Shown: positions 8,596 to 17,997, counted from the stretch's first letter. The stretch is 64,000 nucleotides of DNA from Pseudomonas japonica (GCF_900188455.1 NZ_FZOL01000001.1:372001-436000); one strand, 5' to 3'. Notes: a model not told the origin generated them from the sequence alone. Numbers and translations: made by a program.

Positions 8596-10026
8596 ATGTC
8601 GATACCACGCTTGAAATCCTATCTATCGCTGTTCGCCGCCGTGCTCATGCTCGGTCAGATGGCGACCGCGCAAGCCGAAGCCCTGCCGGACTTCACCACC
8701 CTGGTCGAGCAGGCCTCGCCGGCGGTGGTGAACATCAGCACCAAGCAGAAGCTGCCGGATCGCAAGTACGCCCAGGGGCAGATGCCTGACCTCGAAGGCT
8801 TGCCGCCGATGTTCCGCGAGTTCTTCGAGCGCAGCCTGCCGCAGCAGCCTCGCTCGCCACGCGGTGACCGCCAGCGTGAAGCGCAGTCGCTGGGCTCGGG
8901 CTTCATCATTTCCGATGACGGCTATGTCCTGACCAACAACCACGTGATCGCCGACGCCGACGAGATCATCGTCCGTCTCTCCGACCGCAGCGAGCTGCAG
9001 GCCAAGCTGGTCGGCACCGACCCGCGCACCGACGTGGCCCTGCTCAAGGTCGAGGGCAAGAACCTGCCGACCGTGAAACTGGGTGACTCGTCGAAGCTGA
9101 AAGTCGGCGAATGGGTCCTGGCCATCGGCTCGCCGTTCGGTTTCGACCACTCGGTGACCAAGGGTATCGTCAGCGCCAAGGGCCGCACCCTGCCGAACGA
9201 CACCTATGTGCCGTTCATCCAGACCGACGTGGCGATCAACCCGGGCAACTCCGGCGGCCCGCTGTTCAACATGAACGGTGAAGTGGTCGGCATCAACTCG
9301 CAGATCTTCACCCGCTCCGGCGGCTTCATGGGCCTGTCGTTCGCCATCCCGATCGATGTGGCGCTGGACGTGTCCAACCAGCTGAAGAAAGACGGCAAGG
9401 TCAGCCGCGGCTGGCTCGGCGTGGTGATCCAGGAGGTCAACAAGGACCTGGCCGAATCCTTCGGTCTGGACAAGCCGGCCGGTGCCCTGGTGGCCCAGGT
9501 CCTGGAAGACGGCCCGGCGGCCAAGGGCGGCCTGCAGGTGGGTGACGTGATCCTCAGCCTGAACGGCCAGCCGATCATCATGTCGGCCGACCTGCCGCAC
9601 CTGGTCGGTGGCCTGAAGGACGGTGCCAAGGCCAAGCTGGAAATCATCCGCAACGGCAAGCGCCAGAACCTCGACGTGACCATCGGCGCGCTGCCGGACG
9701 AAGACCAGGAAGTCACCACCAGCCCGAGCGGCTCGGTCGAGCGCAGCAGCAACCGCCTCGGCGTGACCGTGTCGGACCTGACCGCCGAGCAGAAGAAGAC
9801 CCTCGAACTGCAGGGTGGTGTAGTGATCAAGGACGTCCAGGACGGTCCGGCTGCCCTGATCGGCCTGCGTCCGGGCGATGTCATCAGCCACCTGAACAAC
9901 CAGGCGATCACCTCGGCCAAGGAATTCACCGAAATCGCCAAGGACCTGCCGAAGAACCGCTCGGTATCCATGCGCGTTCTGCGTCAGGGCCGTGCCAGCT
10001 TCATCACCTTCAAGCTCGCCGAATAA
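8596..10026 (+). CDS. mucD: Periplasmic serine protease MucD (DegP/HtrA family)
   Basis: HtrA-type protease/chaperone of 476 residues that clears misfolded envelope proteins and dampens AlgU signalling. It has a signal peptide (SYLSLFAAVLMLGQMATAQA). The protease domain carries the triad His116 (NNHVI), Asp146 (DPRTDVALLK) and Ser219 (GNSGGP). Two PDZ domains follow (about residues 270-365 and 385-476). The ATG at 8596 follows GGGAG at 8587-8591. An upstream in-frame ATG at 8479 would run through the terminator and hide the signal peptide, so it is rejected. A clear terminator follows the gene. Confidence 0.97.
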   Translation: MSIPRLKSYLSLFAAVLMLGQMATAQAEALPDFTTLVEQASPAVVNISTKQKLPDRKYAQGQMPDLEGLPPMFREFFERSLPQQPRSPRGDRQREAQSLGSGFIISDDGYVLTNNHVIADADEIIVRLSDRSELQAKLVGTDPRTDVALLKVEGKNLPTVKLGDSSKLKVGEWVLAIGSPFGFDHSVTKGIVSAKGRTLPNDTYVPFIQTDVAINPGNSGGPLFNMNGEVVGINSQIFTRSGGFMGLSFAIPIDVALDVSNQLKKDGKVSRGWLGVVIQEVNKDLAESFGLDKPAGALVAQVLEDGPAAKGGLQVGDVILSLNGQPIIMSADLPHLVGGLKDGAKAKLEIIRNGKRQNLDVTIGALPDEDQEVTTSPSGSVERSSNRLGVTVSDLTAEQKKTLELQGGVVIKDVQDGPAALIGLRPGDVISHLNNQAITSAKEFTEIAKDLPKNRSVSMRVLRQGRASFITFKLAE

Positions 10027-10044
10027 CCTTCGGCAACTCGCATG

Positions 10045-10073
10045 GAAAAGGGCAGCTTCGGCTGCCCTTTTTT
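10045..10073 (+). terminator. Rho-independent terminator of mucD
   Basis: AAAGGGCAGC (10047-10056), a TTCG loop and GCTGCCCTTT (10061-10070) form a perfect stem followed by more T residues. This is a textbook terminator 18 bases after the mucD stop. Confidence 0.95.
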
Positions 10074-10226
10074 GTGACCGCTGCAATCCCTTGAATTGCC
10101 TGGCTTTGCCCGGCTACCTGTTATTTCTGTCAGTTGTGCCGCCCCGGCACTTGGCTCTTCAATCAGCTCAACCTCATCCGTGCCGCGAGGCACGTCCACC
10201 GGGTTCGACATGATCGGAGAATGCCC

Positions 10227-13200
10227 ATGGCCAGTTCCCAACACCCCACCGACCCATCCGTCCTGACTATCCGTCTTCGCCAGTACAACGAGGATGCCCG
10301 CGCATTCCTTGCGGCGACACCTTCGCGCCGCGACAGCAATGTCCAGTCCCTCGACCCTGTGAATATCCCCAACCTTATCCGCCCGGTACAGACGGAAGGT
10401 GCCTTTGGTGGCGTCAACGAGGCCATGCTCACCTCCAATGTCTCGGGCCTGCTGGTGATTATCCAGGCTTACCAGAACATGGCGGAGAACGACTGGATCA
10501 AGGTGTTCTGGGGTGATGACAGCTTACCGGTGACATCCGGTCTGGTGGGGCAGGGGGACGTAGGCGAGAACTTCCCGATCTTCGTGCCGTCGGACCGTGT
10601 GCCGGAAGGGCTCCATGACCTGTATTGCACGGTCACCCGCGAGGGCGGTGGCAACGGTGGCGAGTCCGAACCGCTGGGGATCCTGGTGCGCACCGAAAAG
10701 CCGGGCGGCATCGATCCCGAGCCGGATGCGCCCGGCCACCAGAACCTGCTGCCGCCAGAGCCCGACCTGCCGCCGGGTGGCATCGTCGACGAGGAGGCGG
10801 CCAAGAACGGGATCGCCGTGACGATCCCGGGCTACCCGAACATGCGTGTGTACGACGTGATCACCCTGAGCTGGGGCGGCGTGTTCCTCCAGCACGAAGT
10901 GACCCAGACCGAGGCAGGGAACGGCTCGGTGGTGATCCTGGTGACCGAAGAGACGATCCTGGAGGCGGGCGACTCCGATGAACTGATACTGACCTACCGG
11001 GTCCACGACGAGGTACAGAACCAGTCCAGCGACTGGTCGATGCGCCGTATCATCGAGGTCGAGGTCGGCGAGGGACTGTTCCATGCCCCGAATATCCTGA
11101 ACCCCGATGAAGAGGCCGATCCCTACGACGTCATCGATCTCGACAAGCTCGGCGAAAACGATCTGCAAGTGGAAGTCTATGCCGCGAACGAGGGGGATCT
11201 GCAGATCGACGATGTGATCAGCCTGAAGTGGGTGGGCACCAGCGGGCAGGGTGAGTCGGTGACCGTCGAGCCGCCGCCGAAAACGGTGACGCGGATTCCC
11301 ATGAGGCTGCTCTTCGACATTCCCAATGCCGACGTGCGCAACCTGGCTCAAGGACGTGGCGTCGCTTCGTTCAGGGTCGCCCGTGAAGGCAGTCCCGAGG
11401 GTGTGTCCAAGCGCGATTTCGTGACCTTCCTCGGCACCGAGAAGGGGCTGCCGAAACCCTACACGGAGGATTCGGTCAACGGCGTGCTCGACCCGACCCT
11501 GGCGCAGACCATCGTCACCGTTCCCGGCGAGGCCCTGGGGGCGGGCGACGTGGTATTCCTGACCTGGCTGGGTACCCGCTCCAACGGCAGCGCGGTCTTG
11601 CATGAAGACAGCCTGGGCGTGAGCGGTAGCGGTGCCGGCAAGCCGATGCACTTCACCGTCGATGGCGCCAAGTTCATCGCGCCGTTGAATGGCGGTCGCG
11701 TCACGATCTCCTACCGGCTGGCCAAGTTCCAGGGGCCGACACTGAACTCCGAGTCCGAACTGCTGCAGGTGGGCGAAGCCCAGTTCGAACTGCCGGCGCC
11801 GTCCACCCGGCCGCCGGTGGACAGTGGCGTGCTCGATCCCGAGGCCCTGCCGGGGTACCTGGAAATCGTCATTTCACCCTATCCGGGGATGAGGGACGGG
11901 CAGACGGTTCGCATGATCTGGAGCGCCAGCAGCGGTGACGGCTTGACTGACTACATGCCGATCAGCCCGCCAATGGAGGGCAAGGAGGTGGTGTTCCGTC
12001 TGGAAAGCAGCAAGGTCGAGGAATACCTGGGCCAGGACATCGAACTGTCGTACCGGGTGGAAAGCCCGGGCGATCCGGACCGGATCTCGGCCGTCACCTT
12101 TTTCAGCGTCGGCGCCAGCGCGGGTGACCTGCCGTTGCCGATCGTGGTGGAGGCGGTCAACGACATCCTCAACCCTGCCGATGCCCTGGACGGCGCGACA
12201 GTGCGGATTCCGGTCGAGGCCGAACTGTTGAACGGTGATGAGGTGGAGGTGAGCTGGCAGGGCGACAAGGCGGGAGGCGTTACCAAGGTCAACAGGTGGG
12301 TACTCCCGGAGCATGTTGGCAAGCCCTTCGACCTGACCGTCGACTACAAGTTCGTCGAGGCCAATGCCGAAGGCACCGTGGTGGTGACCTACCAGGTATT
12401 CCGGCAGGCTGGCGGCGCACCGGTTTCCGGCGCGGTGACCCTGAGTGTGCAGCGCGCGGTGCTGCCGTTGCCGTCCATCCTCCAGGCCGAGGGCGATCAG
12501 CTCAATCCGGACGATGTCCTGGACGGGGCCACTGTGCGTATCAGTGCCGCCGCCCAGCTCAAGGCGGACGACACCGTGACCGTGATCGTCACCAGCACCG
12601 TCGCGGGTGGCAGTACCAGCATTCCCTATCCCGTGCCGCCTGGAGGTGACGGGCAACCGGTGCAGGTCACCATTCCGTATACGGTGATCAACGCCAGCGA
12701 AGGTGTCGACTTCGACCTCGCCTATGAGATCCAGCGCAAGGGGGGTGGGCCGGTGGAGTCTTCCGGCTCCGTCACTTACTACGTCAACCGCGAGGTCGGC
12801 TCCGGGCCGTTGCGGGTCATGGGCGCGCGCTACAACGCCAATACCTACCGGGCGTCCAGCGCGCCACGGATGATCAGTGCCTTCCACGACACTACCTTGC
12901 GGCCGCTGCTCGCCGAGTGGCGCTACGAGGACGAGGACCACTGGACAGCGCGCACCCATTGGTTCGACAACAAGCCGTGGCTGAAGCTCTACGTGCGTAG
13001 TGACAGCCAGACCGTCGAAGTGCGCCCGTGCAATGTCGTCGGTACCGGCATCGACACCACCGCCAACGGCGACGCGGCCTTCGCCTGCATGCGCGACGAG
13101 GTCAGGGTCGGTGCCGAGGACGAGGTGGACATGCGCGCCTGGGGTAATCCCGCCTTTGGCGGCGACCTCTCGGCGACGCAGATCACCATCAAGAACGTCG

Positions 13201-14252
13201 TCGAGATCACCGCCAGCAGCAATGGCTGCGTGGCGCGCCTGCGGGATGGCTACGCGACGCGCTGGGGCGGTGCGCCGAATCTGGATATCAATGGCGACTT
13301 CACCCTGATCCGCTGCAACGCCCTGGCCTTCGTCGGCCAGTTGAGCGACGGCTCGCTGCATGCGTGGGGGCCCACTACCCATGGCGTGCCGGTGACGGAC
13401 GCGGTCAAGGCGCACAAGGACTACGTCGACGTGACCGGGGCCGCCTTGGCCTTCGCCGCGCGGCGCGCAACGGGCCATGTGGTGGCGTGGGGGGATCCGG
13501 CCATGGGCGGCGAGATGAAGGAGGGCCAGGAAGCGCTCGGCAACATCAAGCAGGTGGCGGGCAACTACGGGGCGTTCGCCGCGCTGCGTGACGCGGGTGG
13601 GTCGAAGACGGTGATCGCCTGGGGTCACGAAAGCTACGGTGGCAATGCCGAGAAGGTCGCCGGGCTGACCAATGTCAAGGCGCTGGGCGGCGCCACGGCC
13701 CAGGCGTTCAGCGTTCTGCTCGATGACGGTGGCCTGCAGGCCTGGGGCGCGGATTCCCATGGTGGCAATCCGGACTCCGACATCACGGCGATCAAGGACT
13801 ACGTCGAGATCACCAGCACCTGGCATGCCATGTGCGCCCGGCGCGCCAACGGCCACGTGGTGGCCTGGGGCAACCCAACCAACGGCGGCGACCTGGGGGA
13901 CGACATTCCCACGCTCTCCGACATCGTCTCGGTGGTGGGCAGTGCCTGGAGCTTCGCCGCGTTGCGGCGCAACGGCACGGTGGTCGCCTGGGGCGCGCCG
14001 GCCACGGGCGGCGATACCTCGGGCGTGGTTGCGCAGTTGACCAACGTACGGGCGATCTACGCCAACAGCCATGGCTTCACTGCGTTGACCAGCGACGGCC
14101 GGGTGGTCACCTGGGGCGTGCCGAAGGGGGGCGGCGACAGCTCCGACGTCCAGCCGGACCTGACCGGCAAGCTGACCTACAGCCGTGTGCTCTCGGCCGA
14201 GGAGGCCGAGCGTCTCGACCCGACTGCCGCCAGCCGGCAGCGCAAGGCCTGA
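10227..14252 (+). CDS. Large Ig-like repeat protein with C-terminal RCC1-like WG repeats
   Basis: Unrecognised 1341-residue protein. After about 170 residues with no signal peptide come about six repeats of roughly 110 residues that look like bacterial Ig-like domains. They begin near residues 171, 288, 420, 533, 645 and 755 and are marked by linkers such as LNPADALDGATVRIP and LNPDDVLDGATVRIS. From about residue 968 to 1320 there are nine WG-type repeats of about 45-50 residues (HVVAWGDPAMGGE, HVVAWGNPTNGGD, TVVAWGAPATGGD), typical of an RCC1/BLIP-II-like propeller. The ATG at 10227 is chosen because CGGAGA lies 6 bases upstream; an ATG at 10221 touches that site. It is first of a four-gene block between mucD and lepA. 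A surface or adhesin role is inferred from architecture only, and the export route is unclear. Confidence 0.85.
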   Translation: MASSQHPTDPSVLTIRLRQYNEDARAFLAATPSRRDSNVQSLDPVNIPNLIRPVQTEGAFGGVNEAMLTSNVSGLLVIIQAYQNMAENDWIKVFWGDDSLPVTSGLVGQGDVGENFPIFVPSDRVPEGLHDLYCTVTREGGGNGGESEPLGILVRTEKPGGIDPEPDAPGHQNLLPPEPDLPPGGIVDEEAAKNGIAVTIPGYPNMRVYDVITLSWGGVFLQHEVTQTEAGNGSVVILVTEETILEAGDSDELILTYRVHDEVQNQSSDWSMRRIIEVEVGEGLFHAPNILNPDEEADPYDVIDLDKLGENDLQVEVYAANEGDLQIDDVISLKWVGTSGQGESVTVEPPPKTVTRIPMRLLFDIPNADVRNLAQGRGVASFRVAREGSPEGVSKRDFVTFLGTEKGLPKPYTEDSVNGVLDPTLAQTIVTVPGEALGAGDVVFLTWLGTRSNGSAVLHEDSLGVSGSGAGKPMHFTVDGAKFIAPLNGGRVTISYRLAKFQGPTLNSESELLQVGEAQFELPAPSTRPPVDSGVLDPEALPGYLEIVISPYPGMRDGQTVRMIWSASSGDGLTDYMPISPPMEGKEVVFRLESSKVEEYLGQDIELSYRVESPGDPDRISAVTFFSVGASAGDLPLPIVVEAVNDILNPADALDGATVRIPVEAELLNGDEVEVSWQGDKAGGVTKVNRWVLPEHVGKPFDLTVDYKFVEANAEGTVVVTYQVFRQAGGAPVSGAVTLSVQRAVLPLPSILQAEGDQLNPDDVLDGATVRISAAAQLKADDTVTVIVTSTVAGGSTSIPYPVPPGGDGQPVQVTIPYTVINASEGVDFDLAYEIQRKGGGPVESSGSVTYYVNREVGSGPLRVMGARYNANTYRASSAPRMISAFHDTTLRPLLAEWRYEDEDHWTARTHWFDNKPWLKLYVRSDSQTVEVRPCNVVGTGIDTTANGDAAFACMRDEVRVGAEDEVDMRAWGNPAFGGDLSATQITIKNVVEITASSNGCVARLRDGYATRWGGAPNLDINGDFTLIRCNALAFVGQLSDGSLHAWGPTTHGVPVTDAVKAHKDYVDVTGAALAFAARRATGHVVAWGDPAMGGEMKEGQEALGNIKQVAGNYGAFAALRDAGGSKTVIAWGHESYGGNAEKVAGLTNVKALGGATAQAFSVLLDDGGLQAWGADSHGGNPDSDITAIKDYVEITSTWHAMCARRANGHVVAWGNPTNGGDLGDDIPTLSDIVSVVGSAWSFAALRRNGTVVAWGAPATGGDTSGVVAQLTNVRAIYANSHGFTALTSDGRVVTWGVPKGGGDSSDVQPDLTGKLTYSRVLSAEEAERLDPTAASRQRKA

Positions 14253-14264
14253 GCTTCGGGCGCC

Positions 14265-14297
14265 CGCGGCCCCGGTGCCTGCCGCACCGGGGCCGCG
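14265..14297 (+). promoter_or_regulatory. Perfect 14-bp hairpin between the two Ig-protein genes
   Basis: CGCGGCCCCGGTGC (14265-14278) pairs perfectly with GCACCGGGGCCGCG (14284-14297) around a 5-base loop. It has no T-tract and sits just before the GGAGG of the next gene. It could protect or attenuate the mRNA rather than terminate it. Confidence 0.6.
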
Positions 14298-14314
14298 CTT
14301 GGAGGAACGAACAG

Positions 14315-15196
14315 ATGAATACGCGAAATTTGGATTTGGCCGCGCCCAGCGTCGAAGGTGTGCTCGATGGCGAACTGGACCCCAACAGCGTGCCCGAGGC
14401 TGGCGCCAATGTGCATGTCCTCGAGGTGAGCACGGACTGGGCCGACGAAACCCTGACCGTGTACCTGCGTGACGACGCCGACACGGTTCTGTTTTTCATC
14501 GAACGGCTGCTTGGCCCCCACGGCCGGCCCGTCACGGTGCAGATTCCCAAGGACATCCTGGTGGACAACACCGGCAAGGACGTCACGGTGAGCTACAGCG
14601 TGACCAACGTCGGCGACTCCCACCCCATGAGTTTCACGCTCGCGGAAGGCTTCTCCGGTGTGGTGGAGTTCGACCTGTCGCCGCACAACTACCTGGTCGC
14701 CTACACCAACTCGCAGGCCCGGCCGCCCGAGGAACTGCCGGCCTTCACCCGCATGCAGCGGGTCTTGCCCGGTGCGACCGGCTACGGCAGCAGTGACGAG
14801 ACGATCGCCCGGGTGGATCACCTCGGCATCGTCACCGCGCTGAGCAATGGCGCGGTCTCCATCACCGCCAGCGGCGCGCCTTCGGGACCGTCCAGCTACC
14901 AGCTGACGATCAAGGGCATCGACGAACTGCATGTGCTGAGCAGTGCGGCGGACTGGTCCGGGGCCGACCGGCTGTGCCGGGATACCGGCCTGACCCTGCC
15001 CTCGGTGGCGGATTTTGCCCGGCTGAAGGTGTTCTACCCGCTGCCGATCGGTTTCTACCTGAACCTGCCGGACTATCCGGTCTGGGGCACGGTCATCGGC
15101 GCGGGTACCGCCAATACCTACGACCTCAACAGCGGCGCCGCCGAGGGCATGGACATCACGTCCCTGCTGCAGGTGGTGGGGGTGCTGCACGGCTGA
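14315..15196 (+). CDS. Ig-like protein with BIG2 and lectin-like C-terminal domain
   Basis: Unrecognised 293-residue protein. Residues about 10-110 are one copy of the Ig-type repeat found in the preceding gene (VLDGELDPNSVPEAGANVHV). Residues about 120-205 look like a BIG2 domain (ARVDHLGIVTALSNGAVSIT). The C-terminal 85 residues (ADWSGADRLCRDTGLTLPSV, then YPVWGTVI) resemble the lectin-like tips of intimin/invasin proteins. No signal peptide is visible. GGAGG at 14301-14305 sets the ATG at 14315; a much longer open frame upstream runs antiparallel in codon sense to the previous gene and is not credible. It probably works with the large upstream protein; the function is unknown. Confidence 0.8.
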   Translation: MNTRNLDLAAPSVEGVLDGELDPNSVPEAGANVHVLEVSTDWADETLTVYLRDDADTVLFFIERLLGPHGRPVTVQIPKDILVDNTGKDVTVSYSVTNVGDSHPMSFTLAEGFSGVVEFDLSPHNYLVAYTNSQARPPEELPAFTRMQRVLPGATGYGSSDETIARVDHLGIVTALSNGAVSITASGAPSGPSSYQLTIKGIDELHVLSSAADWSGADRLCRDTGLTLPSVADFARLKVFYPLPIGFYLNLPDYPVWGTVIGAGTANTYDLNSGAAEGMDITSLLQVVGVLHG

Positions 15197-15258
15197 CCCT
15201 TCAACATTTTCGCGGATGGCTGCCGTGAACTGACGGCGGTCACCCGGGAGACAGGAAC

Positions 15259-16566
15259 ATGAGCAAATTTCTGCTGCATCTGTGCGGCACGCTATCCCTT
15301 TGCCTGCTGCTCGGTCTGGGTGGACTGCAGGCCCATGCCCTGAGTGGGCCGGAAGTCGCTCAACGGCTGAACCAGGCCTATGTCAGCACCCCGGATCGTT
15401 GCGTGAACAATCGTGCCGCGTATTACTGCAGCGGAGTGATGTTCAAGCAGACCCTGGCCACCGACCCCGTGCCGTTCTGGAGCCATGGACCGGATGCGAT
15501 CGGGCGTGGTGCCGAGCGTTTCGATTTCCTGCGCAGCGATATCACGCCGGGGCCTCTGGCCCAGGACAGCGGCTATATCTTCGCCGACCGCTTCACCGCG
15601 ATCGGCCAGGACAAGGACTACCAGTTGCAGGGCGACGATGGCATGAACCGGCCGCCGGAGTTGCTGGTGCTCAATTGGGCGGCATTGCCGCCCACGCTGT
15701 TGCCGGTGCAGGCCCTGTATTACCGCTCGATGGCGGGGTTGAAGCTGGCACTGCGCAATCAGCTCGACTGGTTCGAGGCCACCGGTGACTGGTTGCCGGT
15801 ACTGCGTTTCGACGCCGCCGGGAGTCCGGGGCAACAGTTCGGTTTCGAGCTGCGGGACCAGCTGTACTACGGCTACCAGGTGGCGGACCGGATCAACCGG
15901 CGCTTCGCCGATACCGCTTCGACCTGTCCTGGCGGGCGTTCGGCGCTGTACTGCAACGGTGTGATCATTCGCGGGACCGGCTTCGGCGCCGCCTTCCACT
16001 CGTGGAATCCCAGCCCGAACTCGGTATCGCGCGACGGTGTGTCGTTCACCCTGGTGCGCAGCGACGTCGGCACCACCGGGGTGGTCGGCACCGAGGGCCT
16101 GATCTTTCACGAACTGGGCAGGCCGGCTGCCCATTCCGTGAGGTTTCGTTGCGCCTACCCGGCCAATGCCGGTACCAGCACCATTCCCAACAGCTGCCGG
16201 GCCAGTTGCAAGTCGGAGAACATCACCACGGTCGCGGCGTGGAGGGCCAAGTACAACTCCGGCCCCGGAGGGAGTTGCACGTTCCTCGATACACCGGCCG
16301 AAATCCAGCTCAATACCGACGTCCGGGTCGGGCAGAGCTGGGCCAATGGGCACAACGAACTGATCATCGGCGCCTGGCCGCAGGACATTCCGAGCCAACT
16401 GCCGATCGAGGCGTTCTTCTGGGAGGGCGGCAGCGGGTTGAACGGTGCGCGCTACATCCAGAACGACTTCCTTCAGGAAACCGTGCGTTTCATGCCCATC
16501 GTGCGGGTCGACCTGAGCGCGGCAGGCGCGAAGTTCGTCTACGTGCCGGCGGACCAGAGCTACTGA
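15259..16566 (+). CDS. Exported protein of unknown function, first of two tandem paralogues
   Basis: A 435-residue protein with a clear signal peptide (LCLLLGLGGLQAHA, cleavage about residue 27). The mature part has two related modules. The first (about 30-130) has LNQAYVSTPDRC, AYYCSGVMFK, FWSHGP and FDFLRSDI. The second (about 209-330) has INRRFADTASTC, ALYCNGVIIRGT, SWNPSP and VSFTLVRSDV. Paired cysteines are conserved between modules, which suits a secreted disulphide-bonded protein. I have a faint memory of related Pseudomonas proteins being labelled halovibrin-like, but I cannot confirm it and assign no activity. The next gene is a close paralogue 16 bases downstream. Confidence 0.85.
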   Translation: MSKFLLHLCGTLSLCLLLGLGGLQAHALSGPEVAQRLNQAYVSTPDRCVNNRAAYYCSGVMFKQTLATDPVPFWSHGPDAIGRGAERFDFLRSDITPGPLAQDSGYIFADRFTAIGQDKDYQLQGDDGMNRPPELLVLNWAALPPTLLPVQALYYRSMAGLKLALRNQLDWFEATGDWLPVLRFDAAGSPGQQFGFELRDQLYYGYQVADRINRRFADTASTCPGGRSALYCNGVIIRGTGFGAAFHSWNPSPNSVSRDGVSFTLVRSDVGTTGVVGTEGLIFHELGRPAAHSVRFRCAYPANAGTSTIPNSCRASCKSENITTVAAWRAKYNSGPGGSCTFLDTPAEIQLNTDVRVGQSWANGHNELIIGAWPQDIPSQLPIEAFFWEGGSGLNGARYIQNDFLQETVRFMPIVRVDLSAAGAKFVYVPADQSY

Positions 16567-16582
16567 GCGAGAGGAGTACCCC

Positions 16583-17896
16583 ATGCGCGGACCATTCTGG
16601 CGGCGTTGCCTGGCGCTGCTTTGCCTGTACCTGGCTGCCCAGCCGGGCTGGGCCCTCACCGGGCCGGAACTGGCCCTGCGCCTGAACCAGTCCTGGAACA
16701 GCACGCCCGATCGGTGCGTGGACAATCACTCGGCGTACTACTGCAGCGGCGTGATGCTCAAGCAAGTCCAGGCCAGCGATCCCGAACCGTTCTGGACCCA
16801 TGGCCCGGAGGCCGTCGCCCGAGGGGCGGAGCGTTTCGACTACCTGCGCCGCGATATCACGCCCGGCCCGCTGACGCAGATGAGCGGCTACCTGTTCGCC
16901 GACCGCTTCACCGCCATCGGCCAGGACAAGGACTACCAGTTGCAGGGCGACGACGGCATGAACCGGCCACCGGAACTGCTGGTGCGCAACTGGAATGCCA
17001 CGCCGCCGGGGCAGTTGCCGATCGTCGCGGTGTATCACGATGTCCGCCAGCCCGGCGGCCTGGTCGCGGCGCTGCGCGACCAGCGGGCGTGGTTCCAGGC
17101 CACCGGGGAATGGCTGCCGGTACTGCGCCTGGACAGCAGCGACGGGCAGACCCCCTTCGGTTTCGATCTCCGCGAGCAGGTGTACATCGGTTACCAGGTG
17201 GCGGCGCGGCTCAATCAGCGTTACCAGGATGACGCGGCGGCCTGCCCCGGCGGCGAGGCCTCGCACTATTGCAACGGCGTGCTGATCCGCGGCACCGTGC
17301 CCGGCCCGCCGCCGTCGTGGAACCCCAAGCCGAATGCCATTGCCGACAAGGGCGTGTCGTTTTCCTACCTGCGCAAGGACCTCGGTTCGCGGCGCATCTA
17401 TTACGCACAGGGCTTCATCGTTCGCGAACTGAACTACCCGGCCGTCCATCCGCTGACCCTGCGCTGCGAATACGCCGGTGACGCCGGCACCGGCGCGCCC
17501 GACCGCTGCCGGCCGGATTGCAGCCTGAAGGGCATCCACACCCTGGACGACTATCGGCGCCATTACCCCAACAATACCTATGCCCGTGATTGCAGCCTGG
17601 GGCCCAGTGCCCAGGCGTTTCACCTGAACAACCAGGTACGTTTCAACCAGAACTGGACGGCCACCAACTGGAACGAACTCATCATCACGCCCTGGCCACT
17701 GGACATACCGCTGCAACTGCCGCTGGAAGCCTTCTTCTATAACTGGGAGCAGCCGGCCGGGGTGGCGGGCGCCCAGTACATCCAGCGCGACTACGCCCAG
17801 GTTACCGGCAGGTTTCTGGTCATCGTGCTGATCGACCTCAGCGCGCCGGCGGGCTCGGTATTCTCGTTCGATCCCGCGGTGCAGGCGCTGCCCTGA
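16583..17896 (+). CDS. Exported protein of unknown function, second tandem paralogue
   Basis: A 437-residue paralogue of the preceding gene, alignable along its whole length. It has a signal peptide (LALLCLYLAAQPGWA, cleavage about residue 25), then LTGPELALRLNQSW, STPDRCVDN, AYYCSGVMLKQ, FWTHGPEAVARGAERFDYLR and the shared stretch FADRFTAIGQDKDYQLQGDD. The second module begins near ARLNQRYQDDAAACPGG with HYCNGVLIRGT and SWNPKPNAI. GAGAGGAG lies just before the ATG. It shares an operon with the upstream copy and ends the accessory block before lepA. The function is unknown. Confidence 0.85.
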   Translation: MRGPFWRRCLALLCLYLAAQPGWALTGPELALRLNQSWNSTPDRCVDNHSAYYCSGVMLKQVQASDPEPFWTHGPEAVARGAERFDYLRRDITPGPLTQMSGYLFADRFTAIGQDKDYQLQGDDGMNRPPELLVRNWNATPPGQLPIVAVYHDVRQPGGLVAALRDQRAWFQATGEWLPVLRLDSSDGQTPFGFDLREQVYIGYQVAARLNQRYQDDAAACPGGEASHYCNGVLIRGTVPGPPPSWNPKPNAIADKGVSFSYLRKDLGSRRIYYAQGFIVRELNYPAVHPLTLRCEYAGDAGTGAPDRCRPDCSLKGIHTLDDYRRHYPNNTYARDCSLGPSAQAFHLNNQVRFNQNWTATNWNELIITPWPLDIPLQLPLEAFFYNWEQPAGVAGAQYIQRDYAQVTGRFLVIVLIDLSAPAGSVFSFDPAVQALP

Positions 17897-17912
17897 GCCA
17901 GCGTGTGACCGG

Positions 17913-17933
17913 CCGCCCGTGCAAAGCGGGCGG
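17913..17933 (+). terminator. Hairpin ending the accessory block
   Basis: CCGCCCG (17913-17919) pairs perfectly with CGGGCGG (17927-17933) around a 7-base loop, 16 bases after the last accessory gene. No T-tract follows, so termination may be weak. Confidence 0.5.
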
Positions 17934-17991
17934 TCGTCGCGGCGCGGTGGTGTCCGGCTAACGGAATCTCCCATAACCCTTCGGCATCAGG

Positions 17992-17997
17992 TACAAT
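17992..17997 (+). promoter_or_regulatory. Possible -10 box of lepA
   Basis: TACAAT lies 54 bases before the lepA start codon. The -35 region at the usual spacing is poor, so this is a weak call. The start site it predicts lies just before a terminator-like hairpin. Confidence 0.4.

Noticed and set aside
13832..14314. N-terminal extension of the second Ig-like protein into a 454-residue frame
   Set aside because: It overlaps the coding frame of the large Ig/RCC1 gene and the intergenic hairpin. GGAGG at 14301 supports the ATG at 14315.
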